Of a stretch of DNA of 64,000 nt, positions 28,864 to 40,159 are shown one piece after another. The DNA is from Varroa destructor (lineage: Eukaryota > Arthropoda > Arachnida > Mesostigmata > Varroidae). The stretch lies in assembly GCF_002443255.2 (NCBI RefSeq), contig NW_019211455.1:42742884-42806883 (forward strand). Direction: 5' to 3'. The number at the start of each line of letters is the position of its first letter. The stretch's first letter is position 1. Position numbers and translations under genes: made by a program. The notes below the pieces were generated by a model, which was not told the DNA's origin, searched no databases, and saw only the letters and a list, made by a program, of their open reading frames with translations.

Positions 28864-28929
28864 AACAACAGCAGCAGCAACAGCAGCAACAACAGCAGCA
28901 GCAGCAGCAACAACAACAACAACAACAAC
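28864..28929. repeat. CAG/CAA trinucleotide tract
   Basis: About 22 CAG or CAA triplets, with pure CAA at the right end. In one plus frame it gives Ser then Asn runs following a Cys-containing stretch (CTGEDGHSDVDQSACSC). In others it gives Ala/Thr or Gln. Which frame, if any, is translated is not clear. Confidence 0.95.
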
Positions 28930-29175
28930 GGCTAAAATGACCGATCGACGCGGCGTTATCCCTTTGTTTTGCGGTAAACCGTCTCATCCGCGCTTAGACT
29001 GCTTTCTATAGTACTTTCACTAATAATGCGGTCACTGTTGGTCTGTAAGAGTAGTGAATACTGCTGATGTTGTTGCTACTGTTTTTATGGACAGAGTCGA
29101 GCAAGAACGTCTGCGAACGCTACTGCTGCCGCGCAAGGACGGTTGCTACTGCCGTACCGTCGACGGTAGCACCAA

Positions 29176-29218
29176 CAGCGGCAGCGGCGGCGGCGGCAGC
29201 GGCGGCGGCGGCGGCGGC
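29176..29218. repeat. GGC-rich trinucleotide tract
   Basis: Runs of GGC with single AGC interruptions. It gives Gly-Ser, Ala or Arg runs depending on frame, in a patch (29,050-29,330) open in two plus frames and one minus frame. It may be part of an exon or UTR. Confidence 0.95.
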
Positions 29219-29655
29219 TCCAGCAGCAGGCGCTTCAACGAATAACAGAAGAACGCGTTGTACTAGAACACTATCGCAAAGCGTTGCTGGGGTCGTAGAC
29301 AAAAGTCGTTGTGCTGACGCGTTATGGTAGGGGAGTTAGGCAGTCAGTGGAATGGGTGGAATCACACAGGTCACGCACCGATTCAACCGGCGGCGGCCGT
29401 TGAAGATAAACTGTTGAGGCTGCGGAACCGACCGAATAACCGGAGTGACGGATAGTATTAGGTAGGCCGGCAGTGGACACTGATGCAGTCCTATCAGCAT
29501 GAAGATATCGAGTAATGTAGAGAAGCGCAATAAACGAAACGGATAAACTGCGGGTATAGCAGCGGTAGATAGAGTAGAAGTCTTTGGTGATCAAGAGGCA
29601 TCTAGTTTCTATTATATTATTACAGATACGTAAATGTTAAGGCTACTTCTGAGCT

Positions 29656-30074
29656 ATGCAAGATCCACAAAGTGAGCAGATGAGCGGGCCAGTGTTAGGA
29701 CAGTATGTCTGTGTGAGGGTGCGGATACGGGAGTATAACGTAGAATCAACATATTGTATAGTCTGAAACGAAACAGGCGGGCTCAGTGGTCGAGAGGTAA
29801 ATGGTAGCATAGTAGCACGAAACTACATAATCGCAGTAACAGACATTACATCAAGTTGATTACTGGTGAAACATAATTAGCAACTCCAACTTGACGGTTG
29901 GAGTTATGACGAAAAATTGAACCGAGCTTCGAGTAAAGATTATTTTGTGCTTACCCTGCTAAACTAAGTGCTGTTGGAAGCTGCCCAAATTCACTATATA
30001 TGCCAGCAGTAAGTATACGCACGAGATGAAGGGACAGTACAACAGACCTGGAAGATCAGGTAAGAACGAGTTCG

Positions 30075-30140
<66 letters not shown>

Positions 30141-31038
30141 TATAGCTCCAATTTGGCTAACTAAAATCAGATTCTCCCCATCTACTCCTAGAGGCAAAAA
30201 TCAGGTTTGAAGGGATGGCTGATCTCGGCTTGGCGAAGGATTTTCGTCCTTCAGCAATTACGCCTTGTTGTATCCTTCTTCTGTCTAATTTAAGGGGCAA
30301 ATCCATGATTTATCACACCAACTTGAGCTGGGGTAAGCAGCTTCTGATCTCCTATATTTTTAGATTAGCAGAACCATATTTAGCTTTTGAGACGTGACCG
30401 AAAGGTAGCGGTTATATTATTTGCAAACCTTTCAAATATAAAATCCCGCCATGGAGCCAATAACGATAAACAGCTGTACGAGTAATTCTTCTGTGTAAGT
30501 TAAGTGAGACGAGCAGATCTAACTTTACTTTGAAGCTAATACAATGGAAATACTAAAAGCGACGAAATGTAGCACCGTTTAGCAAGGCTTCCCTGGCAAT
30601 TGTGACCATTGTGCTTGTTTTAGGACTGATACTTCTGTGTGCGGACGTCTCCTGTGGCGTGCTGTCGGATATGCTGTCGCAGTTGTTGACAGTGACTGCT
30701 CCACTTAGCGCAGGTATTTTTCGAGTGACGGAAAAATGAGGCGGTACCTAGTCAGTGCTTTATTATGCATGAACATCGAAGCCCGATCAAAAATAAGCTA
30801 ACTGGATTGAACTTATGCTGATTATGGCCGAATCATTCACTGGTGTGATAGTTTTTGGTTAATTATAGGCCAGTTTGAACGCGAAGTCACCTTCTTCTGG
30901 GGACCTGCCGTGCTTTTAGTGACTGGAGTATCTGCCATGTTTGTGCAGAGCCTGCATTTCTTTAGCGGCCTTCGCTTCGTGCTTTCAGCCGTAAAAGGCG
31001 ACACAACCATGGCCGTTGTGGCCGGGTCCATGCTTTAA
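29656..31038 (+). CDS. Small multi-pass membrane protein, three-exon model
   Basis: Exon 1 (29,656-29,702) starts at the first ATG after an in-frame TGA, reads MQDPQSEQMSGPVLG and ends at a GTATGT donor in phase 2. Exon 2 (30,583-30,713) starts after GTTTAG in phase 2 and ends GCGCAG|GTATTT in phase 1. Exon 3 (30,869-31,038) starts after TTAATTATAG in phase 1 and ends TAA. All phases agree, giving 115 residues. Exon 2 has a clear membrane segment (LAIVTIVLVLGLILLC) then a loop. Exon 3 has a second (AVLLVTGVSAMF) and a third hydrophobic stretch cut short by the stop (TTMAVVAG). Third positions in exons 2-3 are clearly GC-richer than the surroundings. Exon 1 is the least certain. The 3' end may continue by an alternative donor (TCAGCC|GTAAAA) into the exon-like segment at 31,236. 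I do not recognise the family. Confidence 0.55.
29882..29905. repeat. Perfect 9-bp hairpin in intron 1 of the membrane-protein model
   Basis: AACTCCAAC and GTTGGAGTT are separated by TTGACG. It lies in the 880-bp first intron of the model at 29,656-31,038. No function can be assigned. Confidence 0.85.
30078..30144. repeat. (TA)n microsatellite
   Basis: About 30 TA dinucleotides with one interruption near the right end, inside intron 1 of the membrane-protein model. Confidence 0.95.
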
Positions 31039-31235
31039 AAAAATCGAATCTATATGAACATTACTTTTAGAACGGGCTGTGCCGTATCCATATGCTTACC
31101 CTATTAGCAGACTACTGCATACGTGGCACCCATTTTGGGATTTTCGGGAAGGACCTTATCTTGGCTAATTCATGGGTCTCTAAAATGACTTTTAACAGAG
31201 TACTGATCTGATGAAGTTGAAATGGTTATGTCAAG

Positions 31236-31323
31236 GATACTGAGAATAAACGATCCATCGCCGATATGAACATTCTGATATCAAAATTGGCCGTCGCTGC
31301 CGAAACTGAATCCGTCGGAAAAA
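31236..31323 (+). CDS. Exon-like segment downstream of the membrane-protein model
   Basis: An open frame of 29 codons plus one base lies between a TGTCAAG acceptor and a GTAAAC donor. It contains DTENKRSIADMNILISK followed by LAVAAETESVGK. It starts in phase 0 and ends in phase 1. Its start phase fits an alternative GTAAAA donor inside exon 3 of the preceding model. Its end phase fits acceptors at about 31,441 (CCGCAG) and about 31,576 (TTTTATCAG). It may therefore be an extra exon of that gene, or the first coding exon of another with ATG at 31,266. The sequence does not decide. Confidence 0.3.
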
Positions 31324-31462
31324 GTAAACTTGCATAATCGAGGTGCCTGTTTTACGTCGCAACGCATGCATCTTTGCTTTACCAGCGCCACAATAAGATA
31401 TTACCTAATTGTAAACGTACACCAACATTTCGGAAATCCGCAGGTAAACTTTGCTACTTCAG

Positions 31463-31582
31463 TTTCCACAGAGATCGGGCTGCACATCCCCCGAAGATCG
31501 CCAATCAGAGGCTGTTGATGCGGCGCTAGCAGCCGTTCTGTTGGTGGTGATTGCCTTTCGTTGCAAATTTTATCAGGCGTAG
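31463..31582 (+). CDS. Candidate terminal exon with a C-terminal membrane segment
   Basis: After a good acceptor (TTTGCTACTTCAG) a frame of 39 codons ends at TAG 31,580-31,582. It reads SPEDRQSEAVDAALAAV and then a hydrophobic stretch ending LLVVIAFRCKFYQA, like a last transmembrane helix with a short basic tail. It is in phase 0, so it does not join directly to the phase-1 donor at 31,323. An intermediate exon or another donor would be needed. It overlaps another possible exon that starts at about 31,577 in a different frame. Confidence 0.3.
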   Translation, partial: FPQRSGCTSPEDRQSEAVDAALAAVLLVVIAFRCKFYQA

Positions 31583-32826
31583 GACCTGCGCCGCTTATAA
31601 AGGATACAGGCGGTGATCAAACTGTTCCGCATATTCAGCTGTACTGTTATAAGCTGTGTGTACATTTTACCGAAAGGTTAAAATACAAGGTTACCACATA
31701 CAATCCACGATCTCACGGATATCAACGGAACAACCGAAGTTTGCGAGGGAGGGGGTCCCTTGCCTCTTCCGTAGTCCTAACGAACATGAACACAACGCCG
31801 AAAACGGTTGTCATAGAATTCGGCAGGGATTTTGATTCTGATAGGTATTCTGTCTAACGTAGGTAGGGAGGACAGGAAAGATACCCAGGCGGATGAAGCA
31901 GCAAAAAATAAAAACGTACACAAAGGTAGTATTACTCCAGAGTGAATCAGCTTTTGAGCTTTGCTTTTGTATTTGCTCTGGTATTAATCTGTTGCACGAA
32001 GTTGCGTTCGTGTTTGTAAGTATTTTCACACTGATTGCGAATGTATGCAGGTACTGCAGGGGGGTGCTCCTATGTGAGCTATATCATTAAAAAACTTTAT
32101 GTTTATTATATATGTTTATTTTTTATATTTATATTTAGATTATTTACAGCTAACAGAAGTTTGATGTATATCGAAGAAATCAGCACAATAGCTCACTGCG
32201 CTGTATTCTTAATATGTCAGAAACCACGCCTGAACCATTGTTTGAACATGAAATTCGGCGCGTTCTATCCATGACCTTTTTTCTTACCAGTTTTTCTGCC
32301 TGCACGTATCGTTTGTATTCGATTTGCTCGAACCTCGACTAAGTAGTTCCACGATAAGCTCCCGTTGGTGTCAATCCAGAAAGTGGAAACACGCGCATTG
32401 ACGTACGTTTGTGTCGACTCTACTAAACGGTGACCTCGCTCAGTAGAACGGAAACTGGCAGAGTGTTTTTCAGCCAAAATTTTTTCTAACTCGCTCTATC
32501 CGGATACTCCCCAGCTGAACTAGTATATACATTTCAGACGCCGCGATTTCATGAAAACTCATCTTTCTAATCCTTAATACGTGCAGTCGCCGGCATCTGC
32601 CGTACTGCTGTCTTATGGCATTTTTTTTCTGGGCAAAACACTAGCTATTTTGTGGGCTTTCGGTCTTTGTCGGCAATTCGACGACAATGTGATCGATCAC
32701 AGTCGAGCCCATCGTTGAATCAGACACACTACGTTGAATGAAATTTTCGCTCAATTCCTATAAACCAACTACAAATTGTCGACTCCGTACACTCAATAAA
32801 TTAAATTTATTTTTAGTATCACTGTT
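31583..32826. other. Stretch with no firmly supported gene
   Basis: A plus frame continues to a TAA near 31,857 after the TTTTATCAG acceptor at about 31,576, and could be a 3' exon. AT-rich sequence follows at 32,080-32,160. Beyond that only chance-length frames are seen. Confidence 0.4.
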
Positions 32827-33083
32827 CTATTGAAGATTAGCGGACTCCACCATAGTAGCAGTTTCGTCGCGTCCGGAGCAGAGCGCTTCGGGCATGGCAT
32901 CGTACGCGACTGGGCTAGCTTGACGCTGAGAGCTGTCTTTGTTCAATAACAAAGAATATACTTGATCAATTAGTCCGATATGCCTCCTAAATGTTTTCCT
33001 GTCTAATTTCCATGTGTGATATAGAACGCGAAGCGAGAGCTCCTGAAACATGTACCCGGATATTTGCCTCATAATAGTTAAAT
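32827..33083 (-). CDS. Candidate terminal exon, unknown protein
   Basis: The frame is open for 85 residues from an acceptor-like site (TTTTCCAAAATCATAG, AG ending at 33,084) to TAG at 32,827-32,829. It contains FQELSLRVLYHTWK, DRKTFRRHIGLIDQVYSLLL and an acidic C-terminal part, with mixed GC-rich third positions. It starts in phase 1, which matches the phase-1 donor of the MGKVK... exon at 33,882-33,996, so a two-exon product is possible. The same exon can also be paired in phase with 33,722-33,810. I do not recognise the sequence. Confidence 0.35.
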
Positions 33084-33291
33084 CTATGATTTTGGAAAAG
33101 TCGAGCAGTTATCGGGTGAAGTACCGGGTACACAGCGAAACGGCCTATTTAGGGTAGCGCTGCGGTAATAGCTAGTCACCATTCGGAGACAGTTCCATAC
33201 CACGCATTTCAAACGACTATAAAGAACACGTCTTAACAAAGTCAGGGCTCCGTTTGTAAATCTTGAATTTAATAGATTAAACCGCATTGCG

Positions 33292-33331
33292 CATCGTTTG
33301 TCAATCTTCCTCATCGTTTGTCAATCTTTCT
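33292..33331. repeat. Tandem duplication, 20 bp x 2
   Basis: CATCGTTTGTCAATCTTCCT is followed at once by a copy with one change. It lies at the left end of a minus-strand open frame (33,084-33,314). Confidence 0.9.
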
Positions 33332-33444
33332 GATTTTATTAAACTATATATAAACGAACTAAATAATTCACAATCATCTCAATAAACAACCAAACAATAA
33401 AAGTACCTCACGCTCATGATAACTGAAATCGGTAAACATGATTG

Positions 33445-33652
33445 TCATACCCGAAGGGCTTCGTCTTCGGGGAGAGCGTTGACAAATCGATGTTCCAGGA
33501 GCTCATAACTCGGCTCTACCTCGTTGGCAGCTTCCCCCGTTGAAACAAACGATGGAACTGTTGTCTCTAGAGAGTCACTCTCGGTGTAGTCTTCTGTGAT
33601 CATCGCGAATGCACTTAAGAATAAGCCAATAATTATGACACCAAGCGAATCA
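33445..33652 (-). CDS. Exon-like segment with hydrophobic start and acidic body
   Basis: After an AAAATATACAG acceptor the frame runs 68 codons to TGA. It begins with a hydrophobic stretch (LGVIIIGLFLSAFAM) followed by an acidic, Ser/Thr/Glu-rich segment (EDYTESDSLETTVPSF) and YELLEHRFVNALPEDEALR. It could end at a GTATGA donor just before the stop. It starts in phase 2 and does not match the phase-1 donor of the neighbouring exon at 33,882. It may belong to a separate secreted or single-pass protein whose first exon I cannot find. Confidence 0.3.
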
Positions 33653-33721
33653 CTGTATATTTTCGTACGATAACTATTCGTGTATGTTGAACATGTTAGC
33701 ACGCCAAAACTCTTCTGTTCC

Positions 33722-33996
33722 TTATGGCGTTATGCTACAGTATGGATGCCTGCTAGTGGCTGGGGCATCTAAGTAGTAAGAACGCTGTTGCTTAAGTCGT
33801 TCGATAATGCCTACGAAAAAAAACATGGTAATTTTTTCACGAAACAGTTGCCATAGAAAATGCTAACGAATGTTAACATACCTTCATCAATCTCCTCCGA
33901 CGACGCCACGTAACTGCTGCTGCTGCCTGTAGACGAAGCATTTTTTTCGGGTACCTCACCTCCCGTCTCTATAGGGGATGGTTTAACTTTGCCCAT
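33722..33996 (-). CDS. Two-exon small protein candidate (MGKVK...)
   Basis: Exon 1 (33,882-33,996) begins at an ATG that follows an in-frame TAA. It encodes 38 residues rich in Ser/Glu (NASSTGSSSSYVASSEEIDE) and ends at a strong donor GAAG|GTATGT in phase 1. A strong acceptor 70 bp downstream (CATGTTTTTTTTCGTAG) opens a phase-1 exon (33,722-33,810) reading IIERLKQQRSYYLDAPATS and ending TAA. The product would be 67 residues, hydrophilic and probably disordered at its N-terminus. The splice signals are the best in this region, but the protein is not recognised. Exon 1 could instead join the exon at 32,827-33,083. Confidence 0.4.
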
Positions 33997-35714
33997 AGCC
34001 CACGACGTCAATTATGTCGGCTTCCTGTATAGTACCAACCCTTCGTCGACGGCAGCGCTTCGTTTTTACGCCCTAATTCGACTTGTTCTTGTCGATTACA
34101 TATACGTTCACTCAAAGCTACTGCGTAAAGTAAATATCTAAACTTAAATTGAAATGTTTACTATTCCATGGCTTTTTGTTCCATGAACGAAACATATACA
34201 CAGTAGTTTATATCCACTATTTACGAAGTCAATAGAAATCGATAAATTGAGTAAAATCACTCTATTTAATTCTAGAGCGGCATTAATTAAAAATGTATGT
34301 TGGCATCGCCGGGAACCGTGCCAACAAAAACACTAACCAAAAGATAGGGTGTTTATTTACGAGGCCTTACCATAGGGCAAGGCCTTGTCCAAACGGAGAG
34401 GTTGTGTTTTTACCTTGATCAGAGCAGTCATTAGTTGTGTGTGTTGTGGATATCGTATACGATATCATATTGGGAAGTTGTCTACGACAACTAGGAGTCC
34501 ATTAAGACCTTTATTTTTAGGATAATTAACTCGTCGCCTCCATGATGAACGTTCTCATCACTTGATAATGCCCGTCTGAAGACTAAACGAAATTCGTGTG
34601 CACTCGTACTACAAGGCCCGTACTAGCGCCGACGACGTAAGCTGACAACTCAGATTTCTTCTGCGTTCGTATACGCTTGTCGTGTCGTTGCGAAAAGGTG
34701 TAGCCATATTGCTCTCAAACTTAAGTTCTACATGGCGATATAGTGAGAAAACCATGGGTGGTGAAAACTAAACCCAGTACAACTTTAGGGGTTACATTAA
34801 TAACCCTTCAATATTGGTTAAGGGTCACATAATATGAAATTGAAGACGAATACAGTTTGCGGTACATTTCTGCTGTGAACACCCAGCCTACTAATGTTCA
34901 TTCATCGGAAAGCGCTCCCTCTGGCTTTCTGTACCGTTAAGTCAAAGCTCTATGCAAGTCATTCACATAACAACTGAAAGAAATCCCATAGAAAAGATGA
35001 GACTTACGTATGCATAGCTGGCCATGTCGGCGCTTTGTCGTAAAGCAAGCGGATGCTAATTAGAGGTCTTCACATAAAAGCATAAGAAAGTCGACCTTTT
35101 CAACGATTCGCTAGTCCATACCGTGAAAGCAAGGATATTAACGATACTTTACAGATCCACAATACTAATACCATCAGATCCCGCCGGCGGGGCCTCAATG
35201 GACGAGGATGGAAGATGGATGAACCGGTGTAGTATACGGGGGGCAAGCACCAATAGGTTGACTATTTATATGTCGATCCTCGCAGTGGTTGGTCCTAATC
35301 GTTGATCAAATTGCCAGCAATATAGTACTGGCGAAGTTCCAACACACAGCCGTATTATATTTCCATGACTTACCTGAGAAAAGTAGCGACTGCTCAATGG
35401 ACTATGGTGGGGTTACTTTCAATCTAGCGGGGTAGCACGCAACCGGTCATAATTGTTGGCCGTGAAGCCACCAGGTTTGTTACTGTTGCTAAAAACAATT
35501 ATCCTGAACTTTTCTAAATTCCCATTACATCGTGCCCTTCACTGTTATAATGCCCACATATCGCGATTGACTGCAAACTTGAGCTGTTTTCAGTTAAACT
35601 AATCCCGAAGCATCGTCGAAAGCTCAAGCAGTCCCAGTGCTGAACCGCTTATTCGATCTAATTTCTGTTTCGTATTTTAAGCTGTAAAGCCCGAAGTAGT
35701 GTTTCATGTATAAC
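33997..35714. other. Stretch with no firmly supported gene
   Basis: Besides the palindromes at 34.45-34.49 kb I see only chance-length frames. A short segment at 35,151-35,226 after a CTTTACAG acceptor is open on the plus strand but has no partner. Confidence 0.4.
34449..34492. repeat. Two adjacent perfect palindromes
   Basis: GATATCGTATACGATATC (34,449-34,466) is an 18-bp perfect palindrome. Ten bases on is AGTTGTC-TAC-GACAACT (34,476-34,492). The pair could be protein-binding dyads or simple foldbacks. Confidence 0.85.
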
Positions 35715-38700
35715 GTTAAATGCTTTTCGTCATTAACCATTTGACCAAACAGGGGAAAAGGCGACATCTTTCCTCTCGTTATGAAAAGAGAAAGTCCTCC
35801 GAAGGTGTTCCACGCAGTCAGTTAGGTTTGCACCCTTCCATTAGCGGGATATGATGTAGGCAAAACTACGATACGGTGTGCTTGGACAGATCAACTAAGA
35901 AACAGCTAGCTTATTCTAATAGTTTTTTTCTTTTACTGTAGCATATATTCATTTATTCGGTTTTTCGTTTACTTTAATCCATATAATCCAGAAATGTTAT
36001 GTCGACTACTCACAAACGGTTAGTAGCGTTTGAAGGAATGCTCAACAGCTTAAATACCGGACTTGAAAACACGAAAAAAAAATATTAAGGGGCAAATTAC
36101 CCTAATTGATAGGGAAAAAAATTTTGCTGCAAAAAAACGCGGATATACGTGTCAATGACGTATTCGGTCTTATAAAAATTTTTAAAGGGGCGCAGAACAA
36201 CACTGGCCAACGAAATACCGATTGATTTAGTAACTTTGTCATACAGGTCAACAATTAGTAATAATAATCTCATATAACATGGGAACTTAATATATTATCC
36301 GAACGCTTCTCTCTATAGGTTAGCTATCCATAAGGCTAAAAATATGTGATCAGGACACGTAGCCTGATTCTCTAGAAGCACTGTAAAATAATCCTTGCAA
36401 CTCAGGCTGGTTCCAAATCTAGTAGCTTAGAAGACTAAAGATACCGTATTTCAAATACGTATCGGTTGAAAACGAGCTACAAATTGCTGATTATTATTTG
36501 CGTTATCTGTTGATTTCGACTGCGGCTTAGAGTAACTGTTACATCAGAGCATTCCGTATATATAAGTGAAATATCCAAATTTTAGACGTGTTAGGTAGAC
36601 GGTGAAGAGGCTGCTTGAGGCAGCGTGCTTGGAGAGCCATAATCTTATAAGTCCGATCAGGAAACTCTAAGGGCCGTCCTTACTGTTGATAAAAACTAAT
36701 GTCCATGTATAATATTTACATAATATGTTAACGCCACTGCAGAACAGCGTTGTTGCAAGCTTCCTAGAAATCCGTCAAAGAAAAACGTAAATAACGGTTG
36801 ATAAGCATATGGGTTCATTTGACAAGCCACAAAACTGCGCTAGCGATGAAAAACACTGTTCCGAACATAAAGTTAACTAAAGGCGAGCCTCTTAACAACT
36901 ATAAGCCACTGCTTTTCTGAATCAAACCTAAGTTTGCAGATACGTTTTGGCTGTTTTTAACTATTATTTCGTGAACCCATAAAAGAGGTGAAGTGAGGAA
37001 AATTACGCTTAATCATGGACCAAATCTGGTCAGTTCGGGACAGCAAAGGGGATTATCTATCCTTCCTGAGACAATTCAGTATCCTTTGCAAAACTGATTG
37101 TCAGTGTGTAGTGGTCGAGAAATTTCGGCATCAAATGGACGCTGTAGACTTGGTTGATAAGTCCATGTTTAATCTGTTCGAAGCCACACTCACTTCTATT
37201 ACACGCCAACAGTGTTCTTTTAAATAAAGTGAGCTCCAAATACCGTTGTTGTATCGGCAAACAAAAAGTTGAATGTACAGGCTGAAGTATAGCCTCCGGA
37301 TAAAAAAGGTTCCCTGAAGGTCTGCAAAATAAAATTCCAAATACCTTTTTAACCTGTTAATTGACTTTTGTCTTCTGATTGTGCTTCAACCTTCCACATA
37401 TTTTTTTAGGTTGTACCTAATTGGCTTGAGATTTTTATATAATATATATTAGAAATATGTATGCCTTCGGGTGTACCTGATAACAATTCAACCCAAAAAA
37501 AGACGACCAAGAGAAACAAAGCACACAAAGAGACGAAACACGTAAAGTCCGAATTAGTTATGAGGCACGCTGCTTTCCTTAATACTTCTATTTACAACAG
37601 CAATTGAGATAGTCGCGGTTCACCAATTCGAAGCTAAAAAAAAAAACGTACATCAGTGACAGAGTGAAGCTCTAATACCTCAAGCCGTCGAGTCTTTTAT
37701 CATCGTCGCTTGTGTACGACCCTGTATTTCGATATCTCGTATGAGTGATGTAAACGATTTCGATGTGTCGGTTATCGGTCCGCTAAGTCTTGGAGTGTTA
37801 ATGGTCTTATTTCCATCGATTTAAAGGTAAATCACTTTTTATGAACGTACGTAACGTATATATTATTAAGCTTGTTATGTACCTAGTCATCTTGTGATTT
37901 GTAGTTGCTAAAGGATGTCGAGAGGCGCTCACCAGAAGTTTATGGAGCATTAAAATTTAAACATCCAACTTATGTTATACTTTAAAAAGAAGTAAATAAT
38001 AGAATGGATAAGTCACAATAACGAAACACGTTTATAAGCGCCACTAACAGATTAAACTAAAACTGAACGGAATTTTTGTAGTAGAGTATGTTATGTATGT
38101 AGAAGTATGCTAGTGGTATAATACAACCGAATAACGGAATTAGTGAAACAACGTAATTGGTTTATTGAAACAGGTATAGTATGCAAGCCTACGTACCTAT
38201 AATGCAGGTATACTACATAATAAAGTATATCGTAATAAAACAATAGTAACGGTTTTTAATAGCGGAGATATGGAAATTGCTTACAGCTTCAAAATGGAAA
38301 CGACCCTGATGCACCATGTTTTGAACTGGCCTTGAGTAGCCGAGCTGCGCGGTGGTGCTACAGGGGTACTTAGTTTGGTCGTTGTGTTTGTCGGTTGAAA
38401 TTGCGCAACGTTACACTTTATACTTAACGTATTTAATATTCCAACTCATCGAGTTGGACAAGCCAACTAAAAATCAGGCCTAGAGGTTTCCCAAAATTTT
38501 CATAGCATCCTATGTATGCACATCGTGCATATTGTAAGAGATGGCTACTTAGCGTACACATAACGTAATGGGTAATTTCGATGCAAATTATAAGAATCCC
38601 TAAGATTTGAGCGGGCAATTCGAAGGCAGACACATGTCAGCAAACTGAGGTGTCTTTTACATATAAGAGAAAGCTGTTCATGAAGATGAGTAAGATTTCA

Positions 38701-40159
38701 CAACGTTATAGAGGCACATTCCTTAGATTCTTGTAGGCAATTGTAATTAAATAATTTGTTTGGAAATATCATCTGCCTTATTTTAGGACAAACTTTGTGT
38801 TTTAAAATTTAAAAAATGAAAAAGCACCAATTAAGTTCGTTCAAGGAAACGCTAAAATACTTAAGAGATGATTGCTAAATTAATATTCTAAAAGCATGCA
38901 TGACTTTTTTATTTTTTAATATGTTCATATCTTTATTTACTTTCGTTCTTTGGATCTATTTAATCTTGGTTGTATATGCAAAGAAGCATGGTCAGATTTT
39001 GGGCAGTGCACGTCTTTGGCGTGCACGCAGACCTGTAACGAAAATATTTTTAGTCCACATAAATATTCTTCAGATACAAGTTGTTTTTAACACTAGAATC
39101 GCATTTACTTGCAACTTTTAACGAGCTTATACTCAGATAACAAAATACGCTTTAGATTCATACTTTAGCACATTGTATAACACCTCGGCCCCCATCTGTA
39201 TACTGTAATCTTCATTACGTTGCCGTAATAATGGCGTACTCAAAAAATATGGATGCAATATCAGTTATAGGAGCTTTTTGGTCAGGCTTCTCTCAGTATA
39301 TGGCAATCGAATTTGATGCTGAAAAACTGCGACGTCATTTCTAATTTTTTACTACAGGTTCTACCGCTTTAGTGGTTTTACACATATACTATCTACGTGA
39401 ATAAGGTTACTTTGCCTGCTATTGAAGTCCATTATGGCAACTTGTGACGTTAGTTGGGCGCCGAGTGTATCTACAGACATCGCCGCAAGATCCCACCAAT
39501 TACACTTCAAATAAATATTCGAAAAACGATACAAAATGTGTAATTTCTACTTGTTCTGAGTACCTGGAGTTCGGAACTGTATCTCGTTCCCACACCACAG
39601 CATCGTAGTACGGCTGTCCCGTTATAACATGTCCAAAAACCCTGGCACTTTTCGTCGTTGACATCGGGATACATCTGCTTGTGTAGTGTATTATGTTCTT
39701 GGCATGACGCTGTTCGTCCGTTCGTGCAGCGCCGTGATTCGCCTGTAAAAAATAAAAAAAAGTCCATGTACATCTTTTTATGTATTTTAGCCGAATAGAT
39801 AAAGACCATGATAAGGACTAATGATTAGTTCTTGGCATGAAATCTCTTGCTAGTGCTTGGTGCGACGCGTAGACAATCTGTCACGTTCAAAATCTAAGCT
39901 ACATCGCACTATACCGTTTGTCCTTACCGTAGTTATTCAGCATAATCTGCACTGCTTAGAAAATAATGGCTAATTTACATTAAATAGGTTTTCTGGAAGA
40001 TCTCAATTTTGCCAGAACATGAAAGTGTCTCTCATTTTATTTTCTGATTATCTAAGAAGCCAAACAGATAAACGCATGCTTGTCTGTACGTTTTGATAAA
40101 ATTATAAATGTCGATATCAGTCAAGTAAATCTAAACAAAGATCTGCTACTTTTTCTTCT
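35715..40159 (+). repeat. Segmental duplication block A, left copy
   Basis: Matches 56,310-59,985 in the same orientation. The left copy carries about 825 bp (36,013-36,840) that the right copy lacks. The segment 36,840-38,410 is nearly identical between copies. From 38,410 to 40,159, which covers the chitin-binding gene, divergence is visibly higher, with many substitutions and indels. The right end corresponds to TTTTCTTCT at 40,151-40,159. Confidence 0.9.

Noticed and set aside
37015..37227. A 70-codon frame conserved in both copies of block A (also 56,808-57,020)
   Set aside because: The substitutions between copies inside it change the amino acid on both strands (D/N and F/L on plus), the opposite of what coding constraint would give.
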